Assembly: GCF_001570605.1 (NCBI RefSeq)
Contig: NZ_BBXG01000006.1
Span: 1 to 64,000 of the forward strand
Source of the DNA: Herbidospora cretacea
GTDB lineage: Bacteria; Actinomycetota; Actinomycetes; Streptosporangiales; Streptosporangiaceae
Direction: 5' to 3'
DNA: 64,000 bases
The stretch's first letter is position 1, and each line of letters starts with the position of its first letter. A program made the translations under genes and the position numbers. Shown one piece after another: positions 42,624 through 55,962 of the stretch. Below the pieces are notes generated by a model that saw only the letters and a program-made list of their open reading frames with translations, was not told the DNA's origin and ran no database searches.

Positions 42624-44459
42624 TCAGAGCGTTCTCGCTCTGGGGGATTCCCGCCGGCGGAGCGGTGCGCCCGGGGCGGTGGCGACGAGGTGGCCCGCGT
42701 GGGCGGTGAAGGTGGTGGTCCCCTCCGGCAGGTCGCCCGCCGGGTGCCACTCGCCGGTGGCGGCAGGGCGGCGGGTGACCAGGGTTCCGCTGCTGGTCAG
42801 GGCGTAGAGGCGGCCGTTCATGCCGCTCATGGCGACCGCGTCGCACTCCCCCCGGTCGAGCCACTCCTCGCCGGTGAAGGGCATCGCCCACAGGCGGCCC
42901 TCCGACGTCGCCGCCCAGAAGGTGCAGTCGGCGACGGCGAAGGCCACGGTGCCCGCCGGGCAGGTCGCCTCGTCGGTCCAGGGGGCCGGGATCTCGACGG
43001 CCGCCCTCGACCTCAGGATGCCGTCGGGGGTCACGCCGTACAGCAGGACGCCGCGGGTCCCGGCCGCCTCGCGCGGGGTGTCCAGGCACATCACGTCACC
43101 GGCCCAGCCGATGGGACGCCAGGGCAGGTTCTGGGCGCACAGTTCGCGGCTCATCAGGGCGCCGCCTGCGCTGACGCCGTAGAGGACGCGGGCGTCGGCG
43201 GCCAGGGCGCGGACGTCGGCCGGATCGCCGATCACGTCCCAGCCGTCGTACGGGGAGCTGAGGCGGGTCAGGACGTTGCGGGTGATCCGGTCGACCACCG
43301 GGTCGTGGAGGGTGTTGCCCCAGTTGACCGTCGCGGCGTTGAAGACGGTGCCCCGGCCCGAGGTGAAGACGCCCATGGTGGCCCAGCCGCCCTGGCCGCC
43401 CGATCGCCAGTGGCGCAGGTCGGCGGTGGCCAGGACGGTGAACGACGACGGGGTGCCGTCGCGTGAGGTCACCCTCGGGACGCCGCCCACCTCGACGAAC
43501 TCGGCCGCGTCGGTCTCGTAGCCGAGGGCGCCCTGGGCGAACTTGTCGCCCTCGGTCAGGCCGGTGCCCTCGAAGACCCAGTGGCCGGCGAAGCGGGTGA
43601 CGTACGACTCCTCGTTCATGAGGGGCATCGACGGGCCCCAGGTTCCCGCGCCCGCCCGGAAGCTGACGCCCGTCAGCGAGTTCTCGGGGCGGCCGACGCT
43701 CGACCACTCGGCGGTGACCAGCGCCGGGTCGTCGACGGGGTCGGTGAAGGGGTCGCGGTGGCAGACCAGGGTGCGGCCCTCCAGCCGCGCCTGCCACCAG
43801 GCGGTGTTCCCGGCGAAGATCGCCATGTTGCCGCCGCGCCGGACGAACTCCTCGCACGCGTCGCGCATCTCGCGGGTCCAGTATTCGTCGTGGCCGTTGA
43901 CGACCAGGAGCCGGTAGCCGTCGAGCAGCTCCCCGGACAGGTCGAGGCCGTCGCAGAAGTCGGCGTCGTAGCCCGCCGGGCGGAGCCAGCGCAGGAAGCC
44001 GTCCTCCCACCGCTCGGGCGAGGGGCCGCCGCCCGGACGGTCGAAAGTCACCTCGGTCGCGCGATCCGGGTCCTCGGTCCAGTAGAGGCCCTCGCCCGGG
44101 ACGCCCGCGCGGTTGTAGGCCTGCCAGGTCCCGAACGGGATGGAGACCAGGATGTCCTTCTTCGGCCCGGACGGGGTCACGACGAAGTAGACCTCGTCGT
44201 CGCCCGAGACGTTGGTGCCCGGCAGCTCACCGGTCGCCCGGGGCACCTCCGAGGCCGGGGCGTCGGTGAAGTGGGCGCGGTAGAGCGAGCTCGGCCAGTC
44301 GCCGGGGATGTCCAGGGTCCACCGGGGGCCGTGCGCGCGGGTGGTCAGCACGTGGGCGCCGGTGGTGGCGTCGTGGACGTGGACGCCGCTGTCGCCGCCC
44401 AGATGGAAGGTCAGCGGGCGGCCCTGGGGGCACGACGTCGCGGCGGCGTAGGCGATCAC
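42624..44459 (-). CDS. N,N-dimethylformamidase beta-subunit-like protein with C-terminal beta-propeller-like repeats
   Basis: 611-residue protein. Residues about 90-430 match the DMFase large-subunit-like fold (glutamine-amidotransferase-like core: GLYWTEDPDR, LVVNGHDEYWTREMRDACEEF, RRGGNMAIFAGNTAWWQ, WVFEGTGL). Residues about 445-600 contain four to five short repeats with spacing like tectonin or beta-propeller blades (VLYGVSAGGAL, VLLYGVTPDGIL, TFWAATSEGRLW, RLYALTSSGTLV). The GTG start at 44459 overlaps the condensation-protein stop (GTGA), so it belongs to the biosynthetic operon. A role as amide hydrolase or ligase-like tailoring enzyme, or as a binding protein, is inference. Confidence 0.7.
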   Translation of the reverse strand: MIAYAAATSCPQGRPLTFHLGGDSGVHVHDATTGAHVLTTRAHGPRWTLDIPGDWPSSLYRAHFTDAPASEVPRATGELPGTNVSGDDEVYFVVTPSGPKKDILVSIPFGTWQAYNRAGVPGEGLYWTEDPDRATEVTFDRPGGGPSPERWEDGFLRWLRPAGYDADFCDGLDLSGELLDGYRLLVVNGHDEYWTREMRDACEEFVRRGGNMAIFAGNTAWWQARLEGRTLVCHRDPFTDPVDDPALVTAEWSSVGRPENSLTGVSFRAGAGTWGPSMPLMNEESYVTRFAGHWVFEGTGLTEGDKFAQGALGYETDAAEFVEVGGVPRVTSRDGTPSSFTVLATADLRHWRSGGQGGWATMGVFTSGRGTVFNAATVNWGNTLHDPVVDRITRNVLTRLSSPYDGWDVIGDPADVRALAADARVLYGVSAGGALMSRELCAQNLPWRPIGWAGDVMCLDTPREAAGTRGVLLYGVTPDGILRSRAAVEIPAPWTDEATCPAGTVAFAVADCTFWAATSEGRLWAMPFTGEEWLDRGECDAVAMSGMNGRLYALTSSGTLVTRRPAATGEWHPAGDLPEGTTTFTAHAGHLVATAPGAPLRRRESPRARTL

Positions 44460-45724
44460 CGCAGGGCCGCCTCGACGAGCATCGTCTCCAGGCCGTGCAG
44501 GAAGCGCTCCATGTCGGCCCTGGACAGCCAGCGGGTGTCGGCGGTCACCGAGACGTCCATGGTGCCGCTCAGGTGGACGCAGAACCGGCAGTTGAGCTGG
44601 TCCTGCGACATCGGCCAGCTGAGCGCGCTCTCGCCGAGGGCCCGGCGGATCAGCGTCTCGTCGCGGTAGACGGGGTTGTCGGCGAAGCGCATGTCGTTGA
44701 AGCAGCACCACGGGTGGACGTCCGTCCCGCGCTCGGCCGCGACCCGCCGCAGGGCCGCCGACCGGTCGGCGGGGTCGTGGTAGGCGCTCCGGTAGGCCCG
44801 CAGCGCCGCCGCCCCGGCCAGACTCAGCAGCTCCTCGAACCGGACCTTCTCCACGTCGAGCACGAACAGCCCCTCCTGCGACATCGTGGTCACCGCGGTG
44901 CGGGTGTCGGCCCGGAACCGGTTGCCGACGATCGGCAGCATCGCCACGGTGTCGTGCCCGGTCATCTCCGAGACCAGCGCGGTCACCGCCGTCAGCAGGA
45001 CGGTCGAGGTGCTCGTGCCGTGGCGGACCGCGATCCGCTGCGCGGCCAGGTCGACGGCGGGGGACCGCAGCGACGCCCGCCAGATCGGCGGCGTCTCCCC
45101 AGCTCCGGACGGCACGTGGAACATGGTCGGCGGGATGCGCCGGTGGGCCTGCTCCCAGTAGGCCGCGGCCTCGGCGGCCACCCGGCGGCCCGCCTCCGAC
45201 CCCTGCCAGCGGGCGATGTCCATCGGCTGCGGCGGCCTGGCCGCGGGCGCGCCGCCGCGCAGCAGCAGCAGCCGCAGGTCGCGGATGGCCTGCTCGGCGC
45301 CCAGGCCGTCGGCCGCCAGGTGGCAGAACACCAGGACCAGATGGGTGACCTCACCGGCCTCCGACAGCACCAGCCCGGCGCGCAGCGGCCACTCGGTCTC
45401 GTAGTCGAACGGCTCGGCCGCCATCGCGGCCAGCAGCGTGTCGGGGTCGTCCCCGGTCCGGACGCTCAGCTCGCCGCCCGCCTTGAGCAACTGGCCCCCG
45501 TCGCGCACGAGCGTGCGCAGCGACTCGTGCCGTTCGGCCAGGCGGCCCAGCGCCCACAGGGCCGACGACACCGACGCCGGGCGCGCGCCCAGCGGCAGCA
45601 CCCGGCCGAAGTTGAAGTAGTGGTCGTCCGGCCGGGTCCGCTCGATCGCCTCCCAGATCGCGCGCTGGCCCCAGGTGAACGGAGCCGTTCCGGTGCGCCC
45701 GCCGGAGAAGACGGCCCGGGTCAT
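44456..45724 (-). CDS. Free-standing NRPS condensation-domain protein
   Basis: 422-residue stand-alone condensation domain. It starts like a C domain (FTWGQRAIWEAIERT). The active-site motif HHxxxDG appears as CHLAADG at 134-140: the first His is Cys134, but the catalytic second His135, Asp139 and Gly140 are kept, so activity is plausible. Later C-domain blocks (LPIVGNRFRADTRTAV, SQEGLFVLDVE) are present. It overlaps the carrier-protein gene by ATGA and probably uses that carrier as donor or acceptor. Confidence 0.85.
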   Translation of the reverse strand: MTRAVFSGGRTGTAPFTWGQRAIWEAIERTRPDDHYFNFGRVLPLGARPASVSSALWALGRLAERHESLRTLVRDGGQLLKAGGELSVRTGDDPDTLLAAMAAEPFDYETEWPLRAGLVLSEAGEVTHLVLVFCHLAADGLGAEQAIRDLRLLLLRGGAPAARPPQPMDIARWQGSEAGRRVAAEAAAYWEQAHRRIPPTMFHVPSGAGETPPIWRASLRSPAVDLAAQRIAVRHGTSTSTVLLTAVTALVSEMTGHDTVAMLPIVGNRFRADTRTAVTTMSQEGLFVLDVEKVRFEELLSLAGAAALRAYRSAYHDPADRSAALRRVAAERGTDVHPWCCFNDMRFADNPVYRDETLIRRALGESALSWPMSQDQLNCRFCVHLSGTMDVSVTADTRWLSRADMERFLHGLETMLVEAALR

Positions 45725-45922
45725 GCCGGTGACCGGGCGGCCTCGACCCAGGCGGCCAGCCCGTCGACGCTGTCGAGGAACGTGACGTCGCCGCTCAGGT
45801 CGACCTCGACGCCGTATTCGCGTTCGACGGCGTCGATGAGCCGCATCTGCGCCAGCGAGGTCACGCCGAGATAGGCCAGCGGCACGGTCGCCGCCAGCAC
45901 GTCGGCCGGGGTGAGCTCGCCG

Positions 45923-50959
<5,037 letters not shown>

Positions 50960-51020
50960 CTTCCCTCAAGAGATCGGACGACTGCAGCACAAAGAGGCCA
51001 AACGCCTCAGCCAGGGAAGC

Positions 51021-51184
51021 TAACTGGAAAGGTTCTTTGCAATTAGCGGACGGCGTCAGTCTGGCACGCCCCGTCTCCGCTCACAAGACCGAAACCGGCT
51101 TGGCCTATTGGTCTGGCAGAGCTGGGCACCCCTTGTGACGAGCATCGGGACCATGCCAGACTGGCCATGGGTCTAATTGGAAAG
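51021..51184. repeat. Direct repeats flanking the bidirectional cluster promoter
   Basis: TAACTGGAAAG (51021-51031) and TAATTGGAAAG (51174-51184) match in 10 of 11 positions, one near each side of the 282-base divergent region. They may bind a common regulator of the two arms of the cluster. Confidence 0.45.
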
Positions 51185-51217
51185 AATGTTTTCAGTAAAA
51201 CCGTGCTCGGGCAATAT
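51151..51217 (+). promoter_or_regulatory. Palindrome and candidate promoter of the AMP-ligase operon
   Basis: CCATGCCAG-A-CTGG(C)CATGG (51151-51170) is a near-perfect inverted repeat with one inserted C. Downstream, TTTTCA (51189-51194) and CAATAT (51212-51217) are separated by 17 bases and are weak but usable -35/-10 elements, followed by GAGGAAG ahead of the ATG at 51242. The rest of the 50960-51241 spacer shows no gene; no pathway-specific regulator is encoded in the cluster. Confidence 0.4.
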
Positions 51218-51241
51218 TCATCCGATCTTTGAGGAAGTCCT

Positions 51242-52618
51242 ATGACGCTCTCGGATCTGCTGGCGGCCCGCGCCGCCGCCGAACCTGACGGCGTCGCCAT
51301 GATCGTCCACGGGGTGGGGGAACTGACCTACTCCGGCTGGGACGCGCGCGCCGGCGCCATGGCGAACATCCTGATCAACGAAGGCGTCCGGCCGGGCGAG
51401 CCGGTGGGGCTGGTGTTCCCGCACGCCGCCTGGCTGGACTACGCGGTGGCGTTCATGGGCGTGCTCCGGGCGGGGGCCGTGGCCGTGCCGATGTCCGACC
51501 GGACGCCCGAGGGAGAGATCCGACTTCTGGCGGAACGTGCCGGAATTGCCCGGATTCTCCGGAACGTTCCCACGGGCCCCGCCGAACCCGCCGAACCCGT
51601 GAAAGTTTCATCCTCGGACCCCGCCCAGATTCTTTTCACCTCGGGGACCACGGGCGTCGCCAAGGGGGTCATGGCCACCCACGGCAACCTCGCCTTCGGG
51701 CTGCACCGCGACCCGCGCCGCAGGGCGTTCCGGCACTCCACCCACCTCGCGCACGCGTTCCCCATCGGGACCAACGCCGGTCAGATGATGCTGGTGAACG
51801 CGATCGCCGCCCACCCCACGGTGGTGACGACGCCCATGTTCACCACCGCCCGGTTCGCGAATCTTGTCGCGAAATATCAGGCCGGCACGGTATTCCTGGT
51901 GCCCGCCATGGCCATCGAACTTCTCTCGGCGGGGGTCGACCCGCTCGACAGCGTGCTGCTGCTGGGATCGGCCGCCGCGCCGCTGCCGGCCGCCGTGGCG
52001 GCGAAGCTCACCGAGCTGTTCCCGGCGGCGATGATCACGAACTACTACACCTCGACCGAGGCCGCTCCCGCTCAGACGATCATGGTGTTCGACCCCGAGC
52101 GCCCGGGATCGGTGGGCCGCGCGGCGGCCGGCGGGCAGGTCCGGGTCACCTCCGGCGACGGGACCCCGGCCGCCACCGGCGAGATCGGCGAGGTGTGGAT
52201 GCGCTCGTCCGCCGCGCCCCGCGCCTATCTCGGCGACCCCGACTCCGACACCTTCCGGAACGGGTGGGTGCGGATGGGGGACCTGGGCTACCTCGACGAC
52301 GACGGCTACCTGTTCCTGGTCGACCGGACCGGCGACGTCATCAAGTCCGGAGCCCACAAGGTCTCGACGCTGAAGATCGAGGAGGCGCTGCACGCGCATC
52401 CGCTGGTCAAGGAGGCCGCCGCCTACGGGGTGCCCCATCCGGTGCTCGGGAAGGCGGTGGCGGTGGCCCTGGTCGTCCAGGAGGAGATCCCGCTCCCCGA
52501 CCTCCGGTCTTTCCTGAGCGAGCGGCTGGCCCCGCACGAACTGCCCGCGAAGGTGACCACGATGGACGCGCTGCCGCGCAACCGGGGCGGCAAGGTCGAC
52601 AAGCGGGCCCTGTCATGA
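51242..52618 (+). CDS. AMP-forming acyl/aryl ligase (ANL superfamily)
   Basis: 458-residue stand-alone adenylating enzyme. The P-loop is FTSGTTGVAKG (132-142), the A5 region is NYYTSTEAAPAQ, the hinge region LVDRTGDVIKSGAHKVS and the catalytic lysine Lys451 in RGGKVDKRAL. It is shorter than most acyl-CoA ligases because the N-terminal part is compact. It should activate a carboxylic acid as the adenylate and load it on a carrier protein, either the free one (45721) or the PCP of the next gene, or on CoA. GAGGAAG is a good ribosome site. First gene of the rightward operon; ATGA overlap with the next. Confidence 0.88.
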   Translation: MTLSDLLAARAAAEPDGVAMIVHGVGELTYSGWDARAGAMANILINEGVRPGEPVGLVFPHAAWLDYAVAFMGVLRAGAVAVPMSDRTPEGEIRLLAERAGIARILRNVPTGPAEPAEPVKVSSSDPAQILFTSGTTGVAKGVMATHGNLAFGLHRDPRRRAFRHSTHLAHAFPIGTNAGQMMLVNAIAAHPTVVTTPMFTTARFANLVAKYQAGTVFLVPAMAIELLSAGVDPLDSVLLLGSAAAPLPAAVAAKLTELFPAAMITNYYTSTEAAPAQTIMVFDPERPGSVGRAAAGGQVRVTSGDGTPAATGEIGEVWMRSSAAPRAYLGDPDSDTFRNGWVRMGDLGYLDDDGYLFLVDRTGDVIKSGAHKVSTLKIEEALHAHPLVKEAAAYGVPHPVLGKAVAVALVVQEEIPLPDLRSFLSERLAPHELPAKVTTMDALPRNRGGKVDKRALS

Positions 52619-54039
52619 CCCCTGCCCCGACGGAGGCGTCGTTCGCGCAGACCGGGATGTGGATCACCGAGCGGATGGGACGGGCCCGCACGGCCTACCA
52701 CATGCCGCTGGTGATCCGTTTCGACGGGCCGCTGGACGTGTGCGCCCTGCACGCCGCGTGCGATGCGGTCGTCCGGCGGCACGCCGTGCTCTCCACGGCC
52801 GTCGCCGAGGACGACGGGCTGCCGGTGATGGTGCCGGGGATGCGGCCGGAGGTCCGGCTGACCACCGCCACCGACCTCGCCGCCATCGTCCGGGAGGAGA
52901 CCCTCGCGCCCTTCGACGTCGAGAAGGGGCCGCTCGCCCGGTTCGTCGTGGTCAAGCTCGACCCCGGGCGGCACGCCCTGGTGTTCGTCGCCCACCACCT
53001 GGTGTTCGACGGCGAGTCGAAGGACATCCTGGTCAGGGACCTGGCCGACTTCTACAACGGCGAGTCGCACCCCCGGCTGGGGATGTCCTACGCGAGCTTC
53101 GCCGAGGGGGAGCGGGAGCGCGTCAGGCGCGACCTCGCCGAGGCCAAGGCCTACTGGTCGTCACGGCCGGTGGGGGAGACGACGCTGCCCGGTCTCAAGG
53201 CGGCCGGTCTGGGCGCGGCCGAGGGCGCGGTGCGCACCTTCCCCGCCCGGATGCCCGAGGTGCCGGGCGTCTCCCGTTTCGAGCTGTTCCTGGCGTCGGT
53301 GCACACCCTGCTGCACCGCTACGGCAACCCCGATCCGACCGTCGCCGTCGACCTGTCCACCCGCGTCCCGGACGTCCGGGACAACATCGGCCTGTTCGTC
53401 AACGAACTCCCCGTCTCCGTCCGCGTCGAGGGCACCGTGGCCGACGTCGCCCGGACCCTGCACCGCGACCTGCGCGAGATGTACCGCTTCCGGCATGTCC
53501 CCTATGCCCGTGCGGTCCGGGGGGTGCGGCCGCGCACCGCGCTGGCGCAGGTCTCCGTCAGCTACCGCAAACGCCGCCCCGACCCCGTCTTCACCGGCGT
53601 CGAGGCCACCGTCGACTGGGCCGTCTTCAACCATTCCGTACGCAGCGTCCTGCACCTCCAGGCCGTCGACCACCCCGACGGCCTTTTCGTGATCATGCAA
53701 TACGGCGCCGGCTCCGGCACGGAGTCCGACGTCGCCCGGATAGCGGAGGACCTTCTCACCATCATGAACAACCCCGACATCCCTGTGGACGGCACCCCGC
53801 AGGCGGCCGGCCTGGACGACGCCATCCGCGAGATCTGGCAGGAAGTCCTGGGCATCGACGAGATCGGCGACGACGAGGACCTGTTCGACCTCGGCGGGCA
53901 CTCGCTGACCATCACCCAGATCATCGCCCGCATGCGCAAGCGCCTCGGCGTCGAGGTCCCCCTCGACGTCTTCTTCGACACCCCGACGATCGCGGGCGTC
54001 GTCCAGGCGATCCGCGAGGCGGAACCGGCCGTCAGGTGA
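52615..54039 (+). CDS. Condensation-PCP didomain NRPS protein
   Basis: 474-residue protein. Residues 1 to about 385 form a condensation domain with a full HHLVFDG motif (127-133) and NELPVSVRVE. Residues 395-474 form a carrier domain with DLGGHSLTI, phosphopantetheine Ser430. No adenylation domain is attached, so its carrier must be loaded by a separate enzyme, most simply the AMP ligase encoded just upstream. ATG 52615 overlaps that gene's stop (ATGA), and its own stop overlaps the E1-alpha start (GTGA). Confidence 0.9.
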   Translation: MTPAPTEASFAQTGMWITERMGRARTAYHMPLVIRFDGPLDVCALHAACDAVVRRHAVLSTAVAEDDGLPVMVPGMRPEVRLTTATDLAAIVREETLAPFDVEKGPLARFVVVKLDPGRHALVFVAHHLVFDGESKDILVRDLADFYNGESHPRLGMSYASFAEGERERVRRDLAEAKAYWSSRPVGETTLPGLKAAGLGAAEGAVRTFPARMPEVPGVSRFELFLASVHTLLHRYGNPDPTVAVDLSTRVPDVRDNIGLFVNELPVSVRVEGTVADVARTLHRDLREMYRFRHVPYARAVRGVRPRTALAQVSVSYRKRRPDPVFTGVEATVDWAVFNHSVRSVLHLQAVDHPDGLFVIMQYGAGSGTESDVARIAEDLLTIMNNPDIPVDGTPQAAGLDDAIREIWQEVLGIDEIGDDEDLFDLGGHSLTITQIIARMRKRLGVEVPLDVFFDTPTIAGVVQAIREAEPAVR

Positions 54040-54890
54040 CCACCACCGACCTCGACCGGTTACTGCTCATCCGCCACTTCGAACGCGCCCTGCTCGACCT
54101 GTTCGCGAAGGGCGAGCTCAACGGCACGACCCACACGTGCCTGGGCCAGGAGATCGTGCCCGTGGCGGTGTCGGGCCTGCTCGGCCCGGACGACCGCGTC
54201 TTCAGCAACCACCGGGGTCACGGCCACTACCTGGCCCGGTTCGACGACCCCGCCGGCCTGCTGGCGGAGATCATGGGCCGCGAGGGGGCGGTCTGCGGCG
54301 GGGTCGGCGGCAGCCAGCACATCCTGCGGGACGGGTACGTGTCGACCGGCGTCCAGGGCGAGAGCCTGCCCGTGGCCGCCGGCGCGGCCCTGCACCTTCG
54401 CGGTTCGGGGGCGCTGGCCTGCGCCTACATCGGCGACGGGACCTGGGGGGAGGGCGCGGTCTACGAGTCGCTGAACCTGGCGGCGCTGTGGGGGCTGCCG
54501 CTGCTGGTCGTGGTGGAGCACAACGGCATCGCGCAGACGACGCCGACCGAGCTCGCCATGTCCGGAGACATCGCGGCACGGTGCGCGGCCTTCGGGGTCC
54601 GGCACGTCGCCCTGCCCGCCGACGACGTCGGAGCGGTCCGGGCCGTCCTGGAACCGCTGGTCTCTTCGGTACGCACCGGCTCGCCCCTCGTGGTGGAGTT
54701 CGCGGTCAACCGGCTGGGGCCGCACAGCAAGGGTGACGACACGCGGTCAGGCGTCGACGAGCTCCGCGACTGGTATCGCGACATGTCGGGCGACACGGGC
54801 TTCGCGGAGGCCGACGCCCGCGCCCACGACCTGGTCGACTCGGTGGTACGCGAGGTGAAGGCCCGCCCTGCCTCCCGGTGGGACCGATGA
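54036..54890 (+). CDS. TPP-dependent 2-oxo-acid dehydrogenase E1 alpha subunit (cluster-specific)
   Basis: 284-residue E1-alpha of the pyruvate/acetoin dehydrogenase type. The thiamine diphosphate motif is GDGTWGEG (133-140) through Asn163 in VEHNG; FSNHRGHGHYLA and GGSQHI are also typical. It is shorter than usual E1-alpha chains (about 320-400). With E1-beta it would decarboxylate a 2-oxo acid, or accept a ketol unit, and pass the acyl group to lipoyl-E2. GTG 54036 overlaps the PCP-protein stop, placing it firmly in the NRPS operon. Codon 9 is TTA (54060-54062), a rare codon that suggests bldA-dependent translation. Confidence 0.9.
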   Translation: MTTTDLDRLLLIRHFERALLDLFAKGELNGTTHTCLGQEIVPVAVSGLLGPDDRVFSNHRGHGHYLARFDDPAGLLAEIMGREGAVCGGVGGSQHILRDGYVSTGVQGESLPVAAGAALHLRGSGALACAYIGDGTWGEGAVYESLNLAALWGLPLLVVVEHNGIAQTTPTELAMSGDIAARCAAFGVRHVALPADDVGAVRAVLEPLVSSVRTGSPLVVEFAVNRLGPHSKGDDTRSGVDELRDWYRDMSGDTGFAEADARAHDLVDSVVREVKARPASRWDR

Positions 54891-54925
54891 ACCGCCGGCT
54901 TTCGTCGCCCTGGTGGCAGGGTGTG

Positions 54926-54954
54926 CGGAGCCGTACCGAAAAAGGGCTTTTCCG
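54926..54954. repeat. Dispersed 26-29 base repeat, copy 2
   Basis: GCGGAGCCGTACCGAAAAAG and the following GGCTTTTCC match the segment at 24626-24654 in 22 of the first 26 positions. This copy fills the middle of the 94-base gap between E1-alpha and E1-beta, the only non-overlapping junction in the rightward operon. Confidence 0.4.
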
Positions 54955-54984
54955 CTCTGACCCGCACCTGACGAGGCGGCCCGC

Positions 54985-55962
54985 ATGCGCGTAGTAGAGA
55001 ACCTCAACCGGGCCCTCCACGAGGTGCTCGCCGCCGACCCGAAGGCCCGCCTTCTCGGCGAGGACCTGCTCGATCCCTACGGCGGCGCGTTCAAGGCCAC
55101 CCGAGGCCTGTCGACCGCGTTCCCCGGGCAGGTCCTCACCACACCCATCAGCGAGAACGCCATCACCGGCGTCGGCGCGGGCCTGGCGCTGTGCGGCGAG
55201 ACAGCGATCGTCGAGATCATGTTCAGCGACTTCGTCACGCTGGCGTTCGACCAGATCGTCAACTTCGCCGCCAAGTCCGTCTCCATGTACGGCACCCGCG
55301 TCCCGATGCGCCTCATCGTCCGCCTGCCCACCGGCGGCGGCCGGGGCTACGGCCCCACCCACAGCCAGAGCCTGCAGAAACACTTCATCGGCGTGCCCGG
55401 CCTCGACGTCTACGAGATGTCGCCCCTGCACGACAACCGCGCCGTCCTCGCCGCCATGATCGCCTCGCAGCGGCCCTGCGTCTTCTTCGAGGACAAGGTC
55501 CTCTACACCAAGCGCATGCACCAGGTGGACGACCCCTTCACCTGGGACCTCACCGACGGCCTGGCCCGCGTCCACGTCGACGCGCCCCCCGACTGCGTGA
55601 TCATCGCCCCCGGCGGGGTCACCCACCGGGCCGTCGCCGCGATGCGCCGCCTCCTGATCGAGCAGGAGATCATCTGCACCCTGCTCGTCCCCTCCCGCCT
55701 CCACCCCCTCGACGTGACCTCCCTCGTCGCCGCCGCCCGCGGCGCGAAGTCGGTCGTCGTCGCCGAGGAGAGCACCGCCGGCGGCACCTGGGGCGCCGAG
55801 GTGGCCCACCGGCTCCACCAGGAGCTGTGGGGCGTCCTGCGCAACCCGGTCGCGCTGGCCCATTCGGCCGACAGCGTCATCCCCACGGCCTCCCACCTCG
55901 AACGTGCCGTGCTGCTGACCGAGACCACCATCCACGACACGGTCCTGGAGTCCCTCAAGTGA
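54985..55962 (+). CDS. TPP-dependent 2-oxo-acid dehydrogenase E1 beta subunit (cluster-specific)
   Basis: 325-residue transketolase-fold E1-beta of normal length. Family marks are the N-terminal RVVENLNRALHEVL, LTTPISENAITGVGAGLA with the glutamate that activates TPP, GYGPTHSQSLQKHF lining the lipoyl channel, and FEDKVLY. It forms the E1 heterotetramer with the chain encoded at 54036. GAGG precedes the ATG. Its stop overlaps the E2 start (GTGA). Confidence 0.92.
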   Translation: MRVVENLNRALHEVLAADPKARLLGEDLLDPYGGAFKATRGLSTAFPGQVLTTPISENAITGVGAGLALCGETAIVEIMFSDFVTLAFDQIVNFAAKSVSMYGTRVPMRLIVRLPTGGGRGYGPTHSQSLQKHFIGVPGLDVYEMSPLHDNRAVLAAMIASQRPCVFFEDKVLYTKRMHQVDDPFTWDLTDGLARVHVDAPPDCVIIAPGGVTHRAVAAMRRLLIEQEIICTLLVPSRLHPLDVTSLVAAARGAKSVVVAEESTAGGTWGAEVAHRLHQELWGVLRNPVALAHSADSVIPTASHLERAVLLTETTIHDTVLESLK

